Source: Curvibacter sp. GWA2_63_95 (lineage in GTDB: Bacteria; Pseudomonadota; Gammaproteobacteria; Burkholderiales; Burkholderiaceae_C). Taken from it: DNA of 64,000 nt. The translations under genes and the position numbers were made by a program. Position 1 is the stretch's first letter. Each line of letters opens with the position of its first letter. This document shows positions 18,479-26,578 of this stretch, piece after piece. The notes under the pieces were generated by a model. That model made no database searches. It saw nothing but the letters and a program-made list of their open reading frames with translations, and had not been told where the DNA came from. The stretch spans positions 248,001 through 312,000 of the forward strand of contig MGPB01000021.1 in NCBI GenBank assembly GCA_001795455.1. The letters are read 5' to 3'.

Positions 18479-19270
18479 TTAGAGGGCAATGAGTTTCATG
18501 CCGGCATAGGCAAGAAGAATAGAAAGCAAAGAGCGAATCACGCGTTCGGGCGTTTTGAACATCAGGTGCGAACCCACCCAGATGCCGGGGATGGAGCCCA
18601 TCAGCAGCTTGGCCAGCAGCGGCCAGTCCACCGAACCCAGCGAGGCATGGCCCATACCGGCCACCAGCGTCAGCGGCACCGCATACGCAATGTCCGCCGC
18701 CACAATGCGCGGCAGGGGCAGCAAGGGGTACAGCAGCATCAACACGGTGACGCCAATGGCGCCCGCACCGACGGACGTGAGTGTAACCAGCGTGCCAATG
18801 AGGGCGCCGAACAACAGGGGCAGGCTCCAGTGGCGGGGGCGGGCGGCTGCAGCTTCCTGGCCGGAGGCCACGCTCACCGGGGCGGCCTTGCCGCGCAAAG
18901 CTTTGTAGAGTGTGGCCGCGGCCGTCATCAGCAGCGCGCCGCCCAGGGTGTTGGTCATCAGGCGCTGCACCTCAGGGCTGGTGGCGCCCAAGGTGTGCAG
19001 CACGTACAGGGTGATGAGCGCGGCCGGAATGCTGCCGGCCGAGAGGTTGAGCACCACGCGCCAGTCGATGTGTTTGGAGCGCGCCAGCTTGACCGTGCCG
19101 CCCATTTTGGTGAACGCCGCAAACAGCAGGTCGGTGCCCACGGCCATATAGGGTTTCACGCCAAAGAAGAAGATCAGAATAGGCGTCATCAGCGAGCCGC
19201 CGCCTACCCCGGTGAGCCCTACGACCAAGCCCACAAAGAAGCCCGCAAATACAAACGCCAGATCATGCAT
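18479..19270 (-). CDS. TauE/SafE-family membrane protein (sulfite/sulfur-compound transporter)
   Basis: A 263-aa polytopic inner-membrane protein with about 7-8 hydrophobic spans. It opens with FVFAGFFVGLVVGLTGVGGGSLMTPILIF, the glycine-rich TauE signature (broken here at GVGGGS), and repeats a similar pattern in the second half (VTLTSVGAGAIGVTVLM). It stands first in the cys operon, 15 bases upstream of cysI. TauE/SafE proteins export sulfite or sulfoacetate or transport related anions; here it may move sulfate/sulfite or relieve sulfite stress. Direction and substrate cannot be read from sequence. Confidence 0.85.
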   Translation of the reverse strand: MHDLAFVFAGFFVGLVVGLTGVGGGSLMTPILIFFFGVKPYMAVGTDLLFAAFTKMGGTVKLARSKHIDWRVVLNLSAGSIPAALITLYVLHTLGATSPEVQRLMTNTLGGALLMTAAATLYKALRGKAAPVSVASGQEAAAARPRHWSLPLLFGALIGTLVTLTSVGAGAIGVTVLMLLYPLLPLPRIVAADIAYAVPLTLVAGMGHASLGSVDWPLLAKLLMGSIPGIWVGSHLMFKTPERVIRSLLSILLAYAGMKLIAL

Positions 19271-19422
19271 GGCAGCGAATGTAGGCGGGCTGGCTTAGCT
19301 TTAAAACTATTTTTTAGCTATGCCTATATACCAATTGAGAATATGAAGCCCGGATTGCTTGGATGCGGTGGGCGGACGCTTTACCATCGGGCGCGAGCGC
19401 CCCGCACGAGAAGGAGAACACC
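19271..19422. promoter_or_regulatory. Divergent promoter region between the cys operon and the HD-GYP gene
   Basis: About 150 bases between divergent starts. It contains an AT-rich segment with AGCT...AGCT flanking aaaactatttttt (19299-19321) and nearby tatataccaattgagaatatg. A LysR-type (CysB) operator would be expected here for the cys operon, but I cannot define one. The ribosome site aaggag (19411-19416) belongs to the plus-strand gene. Confidence 0.4.
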
Positions 19423-20340
19423 ATGGATCTAGACACAGCACCACTTGCCGAAGCCCCCACGGGCCTCGTGGTGGTGGCGTCTGCCGATGTTTTGGCGCGG
19501 GTGCGGGACATTTTGGCTGCGGAGTACCGCCTGCAGGTGGCCACCAGCCAGGCCCAGGCGCTGAGCCTGGCCACAGCGGCCGCGCCATCGCAGCTGGTGG
19601 TGATGGAGCTGGATGTACAGACCATCACGGCGGTGGACCCGCAGGCCGCGGCGATCCAGGATGTGACGATTTTGGCCATGGCCGCCTTGGCCGAAACCCG
19701 CGATTCGGACACTGGCAACCACCTGCGCCGCACCCAGCACTATGTGCGGGCCCTGGCCCGCAAGCTCTCGTCGCATCCGCGTTTCAGTGCCGTCCTCACG
19801 CCCAAAAACATTGGCATGATCTTCAAATCGGTGCCCCTGCATGACATCGGCAAAGTGGGCCTGCCCGACCGGGTGCTGCTCAAGCCCGGCAAGCTGACGG
19901 AAGAGGAGTTCGAAATCATGAAGACCCACACCACCCTGGGCCGCGATGCCATTGTGCAGGCGGAGCATGCGGTGGGGGTGGAGCTGGACTTCTTCACCTT
20001 TGCCAAGGAAATTGCCTATTCCCACCAGGAGAAGTGGGACGGCTCCGGCTACCCGCAAGGGCTGGCGGGGGCGCAGATCCCGGTGTCAGCCCGCCTGATG
20101 GCGGTGGCCGATGTGTATGACGCCCTGATCAGCCGGCGGGTTTATAAGGCCGCCATGTCGCATGAGGACGCGGTGGCCATCATTGCCCAGACGCGGGGAC
20201 GCCATTTCGACCCGGATGTGGTGGACGCCTTCATGGCGGTGAAAGACACCTTCCACGCGATTGCCATCGCGTTTTCGGACACCGATGCCGATCTGGACAA
20301 GAAGGTCGCCTACCTGCAGACAGCACAGATACAGGGCTGA
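19423..20340 (+). CDS. HD-GYP domain phosphodiesterase with degenerate receiver-like N-terminus
   Basis: A 305-aa cytoplasmic protein. Residues 1-75 look like a shortened receiver fold (GLVVVASADVLARVRDILAAEYRLQVATS...) but lack the phospho-acceptor pattern and the conserved lysine. The HD-GYP domain follows: ETRDSDTGNHLRR, the metal-binding LHDIGKVGLPD, SHQEKWDGSGYP (the GYP motif), RLMAVADVYDAL and RGRHFDPDVVDAF. Complete motifs predict an active c-di-GMP (or pGpG) phosphodiesterase. Start chosen at 19423 behind aaggag. Single-gene unit, transcribed away from the cys operon. Confidence 0.9.
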   Translation: MDLDTAPLAEAPTGLVVVASADVLARVRDILAAEYRLQVATSQAQALSLATAAAPSQLVVMELDVQTITAVDPQAAAIQDVTILAMAALAETRDSDTGNHLRRTQHYVRALARKLSSHPRFSAVLTPKNIGMIFKSVPLHDIGKVGLPDRVLLKPGKLTEEEFEIMKTHTTLGRDAIVQAEHAVGVELDFFTFAKEIAYSHQEKWDGSGYPQGLAGAQIPVSARLMAVADVYDALISRRVYKAAMSHEDAVAIIAQTRGRHFDPDVVDAFMAVKDTFHAIAIAFSDTDADLDKKVAYLQTAQIQG

Positions 20341-20356
20341 AATACAAGGCAAATAG

Positions 20357-20412
20357 GGCTCTAGCCCCGGTGGATGCTGCGCCAACAGCTCCTGTTTTGA
20401 TAGCAAAGCAGG
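20357..20412. repeat. Dispersed TAGC-type repeat, intergenic copy
   Basis: Lies between the convergent HD-GYP and 2OG-oxygenase genes. The minus strand reads TTTGCTATCAAAACAGGAGC, then TGTTGGCGCAGCATCCACCG and GGGCTAGAGCC, the same word order as the copy in cysI. The inner GCTAT...GGAGC forms a small imperfect stem. Confidence 0.6.
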
Positions 20413-20436
20413 GGCTGTTGGCGGCGCCTCAAAGGC

Positions 20437-21282
20437 TCAGTACTTCTTGCCGCGCAGTTCTTCCATGCGCTCGTTGAAGTAGCTCTCCACCGTGTAGCGC
20501 TCCGACAGCACCACCTCGCGGCGGGGGTGCAAAAACAATGGCAAAGAAATGCGCGACTTTTTGGCGCCTTCGCCCGTGGGGTTGAGCACGCGGTGCACGG
20601 TGCTGGGGTAGTAGTGACCCGAGGCTTCCTGCAGCATGTCGCCAATGTTCACGATCAAGAGGCCGAAGTCGCAAGGCACATCGTGCCAGGCCTGGTCTTT
20701 GCCCAGCACCTGCAGGCCGGGCTCGGTGGCTGCGGGCAGGATGGTCAGCAGGTTGATGTCACCATGCGCCGCAGCGCGGACGGCGCCGGGCTCTTCGTCG
20801 CCGCGCAGGGGCGGGTAATGCAGCACGCGCAAGAGCGTGTGGTCGCTGCCCTCGATCATCTGGGGCAGTGGCAGGGAGTAGCGCGCCTTCACCTCGGGGG
20901 GGGAGTTGTCTTCCACCCAACCCAGCAGCGTGGCGGCCAGGCTGGCGCCTTGCGCGTAATAGCGCTTGGCGGCATCGCTCACCTCGGCGGGGTAGCGGCC
21001 CCAGGGGTAGATGTGGAAGAACTCTTTGAGGTCTTTTTTGGTGTTGTTCTTGGCCGTCTCGGACACGCTGGGCGAGAAGTAGCCGTCATGCTTGGCCGGG
21101 TCGTTCGGATACTGGTTTTTGGCCTCGGATTGGAAGAAACCCAGCCACTCAGCGTAAATGCCTTCCACCAGGTCCTGTTTCAGGGGGTGGTTCTTCAGCA
21201 CGCCAAAGCCGGTTTCGTGCAGGCTCTTGCAAAATTCCTCTGGAGCGGTGGGGCTGGTGAAGTCAACAACGGGTAAGTGCAT
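20437..21282 (-). CDS. 2-oxoglutarate/Fe(II) oxygenase, isopenicillin-N-synthase-like
   Basis: A 281-aa member of the isopenicillin N synthase-like oxygenases. The N-terminal DIOX_N part (LPVVDFTSPTAPEEFCKSLHETGFGVLKNH) is followed by the jelly-roll with Fe ligands HGD (AAAHGDINLLTIL) and the distal His in YPSTVHRVLNP, and the oxoglutarate-binding R-x-S (KSRISLPLF). It is the last of three minus-strand genes with ribokinase and nucleoside hydrolase. Thymine 7-hydroxylase belongs to the same fold family, so a role in modifying a nucleoside or base is conceivable, but many homologues are of unknown substrate. Confidence 0.88.
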   Translation of the reverse strand: MHLPVVDFTSPTAPEEFCKSLHETGFGVLKNHPLKQDLVEGIYAEWLGFFQSEAKNQYPNDPAKHDGYFSPSVSETAKNNTKKDLKEFFHIYPWGRYPAEVSDAAKRYYAQGASLAATLLGWVEDNSPPEVKARYSLPLPQMIEGSDHTLLRVLHYPPLRGDEEPGAVRAAAHGDINLLTILPAATEPGLQVLGKDQAWHDVPCDFGLLIVNIGDMLQEASGHYYPSTVHRVLNPTGEGAKKSRISLPLFLHPRREVVLSERYTVESYFNERMEELRGKKY

Positions 21283-21307
21283 GGCGGTCCTCGCAGCGTT
21301 CCAAAAA

Positions 21308-22294
21308 TTAGAGCCAGTTCGACATCAGGGTGCTGTCAATCAGCTGCAGCGCCGCGTCGGCCTTCAGGTTCAGGCAGACCTGGGTGTCGGGCACCTCGTC
21401 ACCCCAGCCGGGTTGGGGGTAGAAAATGTCGCGGCGGCGCATCATGGTTTGGCCGTTGGCCGGGCCATCCAGTGCAACACGGACACGACCGGCCTGGATG
21501 TCAAACAGCTCAGGATTGGTCAGCGCCACAAAGGCAAGCACATCGTGCCCGAAGCAGCCGTGGATTTTGGCCACGTGGGGGTAAATCCCGCTGTAGAAGT
21601 CGGCGTAAAAGCTCACCGCGTGGTGGAGCACGTCGGTGGCGACATGCTTGTGGTGCTCTGCCACGCGGTTGAACAGGGCCAGTGGCACGATCAACTGGTG
21701 CGTCACATCCAGGCCTACCATGGTGAGTTTCCAGCCGGCGGTGAAGACGAAGTCGGCCGAATGCGGGTCGTTCCAGATATTGGCTTCTGCAACGGGAGAG
21801 ACGTTACCGGGTTCCATCACGGTGCCGCCCATGATGATGACTTCTTGCAGGAGCTGGGGCAGCTTGGGTTCCAGCTTCAGCGCGGTGGCCAGGTTGCCCA
21901 GCGGGCCAACGGCGACCAGTGTGATTTCTCCCGGGTGGGCGCGTGCCATGTCGACGATGAATTGTGCCGAGGGGCGGGGATCCAGCACACTGGTGGTGGG
22001 GACGCGGCTGGGCAGGTTGCCCAGGCCATCGGCACCGTGGATGAAGTCGGGCGGCGTGCCAGGGGCTTTGAGCCAGGGGGTTTTCACACCCAGGGTCACG
22101 GGGATTTTTTTGCCGGCGATTTCGGTCAGGTACAGACCGTTGATCGCGGCCTGCTCTACCGTCACGTTGCCAAAGGTGGTGGTGATGCCCACCACGTCAA
22201 TGCCGGGATGGGCCAGCGCGTAGTACAGCGCCATGGCGTCATCCACGCCCGGGTCTGTGTCATAAATTACTTTGCGTGCGGGGGTGTTGCTCAT
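21308..22294 (-). CDS. Nucleoside hydrolase (IUNH family)
   Basis: A 328-aa inosine-uridine-preferring nucleoside hydrolase. The N-terminal Ca2+-binding aspartate cluster YDTDPGVDDAMAL is intact, and VAVGPLGNLATALKL, EVIIMGG and NIWNDPHSADFVF are family signatures. It splits ribonucleosides to base and ribose. The ribose would be phosphorylated by the ribokinase encoded 33 bases upstream in the same transcript. The late active-site His appears within FGHDVLAFVALTNPELF. No signal peptide is seen, so it works in the cytoplasm on nucleosides brought in by the BMP-type importer further along. Confidence 0.92.
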   Translation of the reverse strand: MSNTPARKVIYDTDPGVDDAMALYYALAHPGIDVVGITTTFGNVTVEQAAINGLYLTEIAGKKIPVTLGVKTPWLKAPGTPPDFIHGADGLGNLPSRVPTTSVLDPRPSAQFIVDMARAHPGEITLVAVGPLGNLATALKLEPKLPQLLQEVIIMGGTVMEPGNVSPVAEANIWNDPHSADFVFTAGWKLTMVGLDVTHQLIVPLALFNRVAEHHKHVATDVLHHAVSFYADFYSGIYPHVAKIHGCFGHDVLAFVALTNPELFDIQAGRVRVALDGPANGQTMMRRRDIFYPQPGWGDEVPDTQVCLNLKADAALQLIDSTLMSNWL

Positions 22295-22327
22295 ACAAAT
22301 ATCTCAGTTGGTAATCGGTTGGAAAAA

Positions 22328-23260
22328 TCAGCCCAGACCACAGAAGGCGCGCAGTGCCTGCTCGGCTTCAGGGGATGTCTTGGGGTGTTGGGCAATGAAG
22401 GCCGTGACCTCCGCTGCTTCGGGAATGCTGGACTGGGCGCCCCAGCGGGTGCAGGCGATGGCGCTGGCAGCGCTGGCAAATTCCAATGCGCCTTGCAAGG
22501 ACTTGCCTTGGCTCAGCGCAGCCACCAGGCTGCCGCAGAAGGTGTCACCCGCACCCGTGGTGTCCACTGGCGTGATGGGGTAGGCGCCTTGCAGGGTGAG
22601 GGCGCCGTGCTGGCGCGCGCAGCTGCCGTGGTGCCCCAAGGTGACAACAACCGTGGGCACGTCGATGCGTGCCAGGCATTCGGCAATGCTGCCTTTATGG
22701 CCGGATACGGTGGCCAGCTCGCCCTCGTTCACCACCAGCACATCGGTGTGCGCCAGCAATTCTGCCGGCAGGCTTTGGGCGGGGGCGGCGTTCAGCACCA
22801 CGGTCACGCCCTGGGCGCGGGCGGCCTGGGCATAGGCGGTCACCGTTTCCATCGGTGTTTCGAGCTGCAACAACAGGTGTGTAAAGCCTTGCAGGCTGGG
22901 CAGGTGCTCGGGGCGCAACTGGCCATTGGCACCGGGGGCGACGGTGATGGCGTTCTCTGCGTCGTCAGACACGCAAATGAAGGCGGTGCCGGTGGGGTGG
23001 TCGGGGGTGCGGATGGTGTGCAGTTGCACACCGGCGCCATGCAGCGAGGCTTCCAGTGGTACGGCAAAGGCGTCGTCGCCCAGGCCCAGCAGCATGTGTG
23101 TGGGGGCCGCACCGGCGCGGGCGCTGGCCACGGCCTGGTTGGCGCCTTTGCCGCCGGGAAAAGTTTTGAAATCGCGGCCCAGCACCGTCTCACCCGGGCT
23201 GGGAATGTGAGAGGCGCGGACCACAAAGTCCAGATTTGCAGAGCCAGCCACCAGTATCAT
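22328..23260 (-). CDS. rbsK: Ribokinase (PfkB family)
   Basis: A 310-aa PfkB carbohydrate kinase. Signature 1 is PGGKGANQAVASAR (residues about 40-53) and signature 2 is DTTGAGDTFCGSLVAAL near residue 245, with the catalytic Asp. The start at 23260 gives MILVAGSANLDFVVR, typical for ribokinase; the open frame runs further upstream to 23509 but overlaps the divergent psuK gene. It phosphorylates ribose released by the adjacent nucleoside hydrolase. It diverges from psuK across an 83-base intergenic region that must hold both promoters. Confidence 0.9.
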   Translation of the reverse strand: MILVAGSANLDFVVRASHIPSPGETVLGRDFKTFPGGKGANQAVASARAGAAPTHMLLGLGDDAFAVPLEASLHGAGVQLHTIRTPDHPTGTAFICVSDDAENAITVAPGANGQLRPEHLPSLQGFTHLLLQLETPMETVTAYAQAARAQGVTVVLNAAPAQSLPAELLAHTDVLVVNEGELATVSGHKGSIAECLARIDVPTVVVTLGHHGSCARQHGALTLQGAYPITPVDTTGAGDTFCGSLVAALSQGKSLQGALEFASAASAIACTRWGAQSSIPEAAEVTAFIAQHPKTSPEAEQALRAFCGLG

Positions 23261-23343
23261 CAGTTCTACTTTCTGTGCACAAAGAGCGTCTATTTTGACG
23301 CCGAAAATGCAAGCCCCCAATAAGCCCCGTTGTATAGACCCCA

Positions 23344-24321
23344 ATGCATTCGCCCATGTCTGTTGCCTGCTCTCCCTCCGATGTGGCTGAAACGCCCGTG
23401 CCGCCTGCTGCGGTGACCGTTGTGGGCGGCGCCAACATGGATGTGGGCGCGCAGACGGATACCCCCTTGCTGCCGGGCGATTCCACACCCGGGCATATCC
23501 ATTACGCACCGGGTGGGGTGGGGCGGAACATTGCCGAGAACCTGGCCCGACTGGGTGTGCCCGTAGCCCTGCTCACCGTGGTTGGCGACGATGCCTTCGG
23601 CACACAGCTGATCACCTCTACCGCCGCCAGCGGGGTGAACGTGGACTCCATGCTGCGTCTGGCGGGACAGCGCACCGCCACCTACCTGTCCATGCACGGG
23701 CCCGATGGCGACATGGCGCTGGCCGTGAACGACATGGCCATCCTGGAGCAGCTCACACCGGCCTGTTGCGTGCAGCATTTGCCAGCGGCCACACCGGGTG
23801 AGTGGCTGCTGCTGGACTGCAATCTGCAGGCGACCACACTGGCGCATTTGTTGTCGCTGGGGCGCACGGTGGTTGTCGATGCCGTGTCGGTGGCCAAGTG
23901 CCGCCGGGTGCAGGACCATTTGCACCAGGTGCACCTGCTCAAGGTCAACCGGCTGGAGGCGGAAGCGCTGACCGGTATCGCGGTGCACTCGCCGACCGAC
24001 GGGATGCGTGCGGCGCAGGCCTTGCATGCCTTGGGTGTGCCGCGCGTTCTGGTGAGTCTGGGGGGGGATGGCGTTGGCTGGTGCGACACCGATGGCCGCA
24101 CCGATTTTCTGGCCGCCCGGCCGGTGCCCGTTGTTAACACGACGGGGGCCGGTGACGCATTGTTGGCCGGTGTGGTGGCTGGCTTGCAGCGCCAAATGTC
24201 CTTGCCGCGCGCCATGGCCTACGGCATGGCCTGCGCAGAGATCACACTTTCCAGTACATTCGCCAACTCTTCCGAATTGAGCCACGCCGCCGCAGTGCGG
24301 CACACACCGAGCCTCTTATGA
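23344..24321 (+). CDS. psuK: Pseudouridine kinase (PfkB family)
   Basis: A 325-aa PfkB kinase. It begins its fold at VTVVGGANMDVGAQT, has the substrate-loop HYAPGGVGRNIAENLARLG and signature 2 NTTGAGDALLAGVVAGL with the catalytic Asp. The phrase GGxxxNIAENLARLG is characteristic of pseudouridine kinases, and psuG follows with a 4-base overlap. It makes pseudouridine 5'-phosphate. Two starts are possible, ATG 23344 or ATG 23356; the first gives a 12-bp longer N-terminus without known features. Confidence 0.9.
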   Translation: MHSPMSVACSPSDVAETPVPPAAVTVVGGANMDVGAQTDTPLLPGDSTPGHIHYAPGGVGRNIAENLARLGVPVALLTVVGDDAFGTQLITSTAASGVNVDSMLRLAGQRTATYLSMHGPDGDMALAVNDMAILEQLTPACCVQHLPAATPGEWLLLDCNLQATTLAHLLSLGRTVVVDAVSVAKCRRVQDHLHQVHLLKVNRLEAEALTGIAVHSPTDGMRAAQALHALGVPRVLVSLGGDGVGWCDTDGRTDFLAARPVPVVNTTGAGDALLAGVVAGLQRQMSLPRAMAYGMACAEITLSSTFANSSELSHAAAVRHTPSLL

Positions 24322-25256
24322 ACGCATTGCCTTATCTGGATATCGCCCCCGAGGTGCAGCACGCACTGGCCAACCAGCAGCCCGTGGTGGCGCTGGAGTC
24401 CACCATCATTTCGCACGGCATGCCGTACCCGCAGAACGTGCAGACGGCTTTGCAGGTCGAAGCCGAGGTGCGTGCCCATGGCGCCGTACCGGCCACCATC
24501 GCCATCGTCAACGGGCGGCTCAAGGCCGGCCTGTCGGGCCAGGACATTGAACAGCTGGGACGCAGCGGACGCGAGGTGGTGAAGGTCAGCCGCCGTGACA
24601 TCCCCTTCATCGTCGCGGCCGGGGCCACCGGGGCCACCACGGTGGCCTCCACCATGATCATTGCGGCCATGGCCGGCATTCGCGTGTTTGCTACCGGCGG
24701 CATTGGTGGTGTGCACCGCGGGGCCCCGCAAAGTTTTGACGTGTCGGCCGATTTGCAGGAACTGGCACAGACCCCGGTGGCGGTGGTCTGCGCGGGGGCC
24801 AAGTCGATTCTGGACCTGCGCCTGACGCTGGAGTACCTGGAGACCCATGGGGTGCCCGTGGTGGGCTATCAAACTTCGTCTTTGCCGGCGTTTTTCACCC
24901 GTGACAGCGCGTTTTCGGTGGACTACCGCCTGGATACGCCTGAGGCGATTGCCCATGTCCTGCATGTGAAGTGGCGCATGGCGCTGGCCGGTGGCATGGT
25001 AATTGCAAATCCCATTCCCGAAACGTATGCGATGCCGCGTGACGCGATTGAGTCCGCGATTGAGCAGGCCTTGCAAGAGGCCCAGACGCAGGGTATTGGT
25101 GGCAAGGAGTCCACACCGTTTTTGCTGGCTCGTGTCTGCGAGCTGACCGGTGGAGACAGCCTGGCCTCCAATATCCAGTTGGTACTCAATAACGCGCGTC
25201 TGGCCTCTGCCATTGGGGCCGAGTTGGTGCGGCTGGATCGCAACAGCGCGGCATGA
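24318..25256 (+). CDS. psuG: Pseudouridine-5'-phosphate glycosidase
   Basis: A 312-aa member of the PsuG (IndA-like) family, which breaks the C-C bond of pseudouridine 5'-phosphate to give uracil and ribose 5-phosphate using Mn2+. Family blocks: VVALESTIISHGMPYPQN (residues about 22-39), KVSRRDIPFIVAAGATGATT, FATGGIGGVHRG, the catalytic-site CAGAKSILDLRLTLEYLET and ANPIPE. Its ATG overlaps the psuK stop. Together with the kinase it forms a complete pseudouridine breakdown pair, presumably fed by the ABC importer downstream. Confidence 0.95.
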   Translation: MNALPYLDIAPEVQHALANQQPVVALESTIISHGMPYPQNVQTALQVEAEVRAHGAVPATIAIVNGRLKAGLSGQDIEQLGRSGREVVKVSRRDIPFIVAAGATGATTVASTMIIAAMAGIRVFATGGIGGVHRGAPQSFDVSADLQELAQTPVAVVCAGAKSILDLRLTLEYLETHGVPVVGYQTSSLPAFFTRDSAFSVDYRLDTPEAIAHVLHVKWRMALAGGMVIANPIPETYAMPRDAIESAIEQALQEAQTQGIGGKESTPFLLARVCELTGGDSLASNIQLVLNNARLASAIGAELVRLDRNSAA

Positions 25257-25284
25257 GCCGCGGGATGGTTTGGGGTGGAAGAGG

Positions 25285-25306
25285 TGTATAACGTCGGCGT
25301 TATATA
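25285..25306. promoter_or_regulatory. Palindromic operator candidate upstream of the nucleoside importer
   Basis: TATAACG-tcgg-CGTTATA is a perfect 7+7 palindrome at 25287-25304 that extends outward by one wobble and one pair. It sits about 170 bases before the binding-protein start, in an AT-rich region also likely to contain the promoter. Spaced dyads of this kind bind dimeric repressors (GntR, LacI or similar). No regulator gene is adjacent. Confidence 0.5.
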
Positions 25307-25471
25307 CGGATAAGCCCTGATGGTCACACTCGGGGCGGTCGGTATTCTTGGTCTACAGTGCGGGATGCTTGCCCCGTAGACAGCATAAAAGTTTGCAGGG
25401 AGCCGCAATGCCCTCTGATTTTGGTAAAACTGGTTTGTTTTTTTTAACCTGATAGAGAACTGAGAGAAGTT

Positions 25472-26455
25472 ATGAACGTTAAATCTACTGTCCACATGAG
25501 CCTGTTGGCCGCTACATTGGCCGCGAGCTTCCAGGCAATTGCTGCCGACCCCGCCGTGGTGTTCGACATGGGTGGCAAGTTCGACAAGTCTTTCAACGAA
25601 GCGGCGTACACCGGTATTGAAAAGTGGAAGAAGGAAACGGGCAAAAAGTACCTGTCTTTCGAAATCACCAACGAGTCCCAGCGCGAGCAAGCGATCCGCC
25701 GCATGGCTGAGCGCGGTGCCAGCCCCATCATCGGTATTGGTTTTGGCCAAGCCTCCAGCATTGAAAAAGTGGCCAAGGAATTCCCCAAGCTGCAATTCGC
25801 CATCATCGACATGGTGGTGGACCTGCCTAACGTGCAGTCCGTGGTGTTCAAGGAGCAAGAGGGCAGCTTCTTGGTGGGCGCCATGGCCGCCATGGCCAGC
25901 AAGACTGGCAAGGTCGGTTTTGTGGGAGGCATGGACATTCCCTTGATCCGCAAGTTTGAGTGCGGCTACAAGCAAGGCGCCATGTGGGCCAACCCCAAGG
26001 CCGAAATGATTGGCAACATGACTGGCACTACCGGCGCTGCCTGGAACGACCCCGCCCGCGGCGGTGAGTTGGCCAAGGCCCAGTTCTCGCAAGGCGTGGA
26101 CGTGGTGTTTGCCGCCGCTGGCGGTACCGGCATTGGTGTGTACCAGGCCGCCAAAGACAGCGGCAAGTTCGCCATCGGTGTGGACAGCAACCAGAACCAC
26201 ATCCAGCCCGGCACCATGTTGACTTCCATGCTCAAGCGCGTGGACGTGGCGGTGTACAACGTGGCCAAAGGCCACAAGGCTGGCATCTCGGTATTGGGCC
26301 TGAAAGAAGGCGGCGTGGACTACGCAGTGGATGCCAACAATGCCAAGCTGGTGACTGCGGACATGAAGAAGAAGGTGGAAGCTGCCAAGGCCGACATCAT
26401 CAGCGGCAAGATCAAGGTTGCCGACTTCATGGCTGACAACGCCTGCAAGTTCTGA
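25472..26455 (+). CDS. BMP-family nucleoside-binding lipoprotein/periplasmic protein (PnrA-like)
   Basis: A 327-aa basic membrane protein (BMP/PnrA) family binding protein for purine or other nucleosides. Signal peptide: NVKSTVHMSLLAATLAASFQ with cleavage near AIAADPAVVFDMGG. There is no lipobox cysteine, so it is a free periplasmic protein rather than the lipoprotein form. Family patterns are VFDMGGKFDKSFNEAAY at the mature start, GIGFGQ and FVGGMDIPLIRKFECGYKQGA. It is preceded by gagagaagtt as ribosome site. A terminator-like hairpin separates it from the ATPase gene, which would give more binding protein than transporter. Confidence 0.92.
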   Translation: MNVKSTVHMSLLAATLAASFQAIAADPAVVFDMGGKFDKSFNEAAYTGIEKWKKETGKKYLSFEITNESQREQAIRRMAERGASPIIGIGFGQASSIEKVAKEFPKLQFAIIDMVVDLPNVQSVVFKEQEGSFLVGAMAAMASKTGKVGFVGGMDIPLIRKFECGYKQGAMWANPKAEMIGNMTGTTGAAWNDPARGGELAKAQFSQGVDVVFAAAGGTGIGVYQAAKDSGKFAIGVDSNQNHIQPGTMLTSMLKRVDVAVYNVAKGHKAGISVLGLKEGGVDYAVDANNAKLVTADMKKKVEAAKADIISGKIKVADFMADNACKF

Positions 26456-26508
26456 TGTAAACCAGGTTGGAGCAGGGCAGATATGGCCCAGCGCTGACCA
26501 GAACCCTG

Positions 26509-26543
26509 AAAGCCCGCGGTGCTGCACAGCGCCGTGGGCTTTT
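26509..26543 (+). terminator. Intrinsic terminator/attenuator inside the nucleoside importer operon
   Basis: AAAGCCCGCGG (26509-26519) pairs with CCGTGGGCTTT (26532-26542), 11 bp with one G-U pair, followed by a short T-run. It lies 53 bases after the binding-protein stop and before the ATPase gene. Partial termination here would explain the usual excess of binding protein. Confidence 0.7.
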
Positions 26544-26578
26544 CACTTCATTGCAAGAGCCCCCAAGAGGAGCAGGAT

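Noticed and set aside
16217..19432. A 1071-codon open frame antisense to cysI and neighbours
   Set aside because: It is the high-GC shadow of cysH, DUF934, cysI and tauE-like genes, all of which have clear family motifs. Its translation is His/Gly/Gln-rich and low in structure.
21158..23323. A 721-codon open frame antisense to nucleoside hydrolase and ribokinase
   Set aside because: Same reason: shadow of two well-defined enzymes, with composition unlike real proteins.
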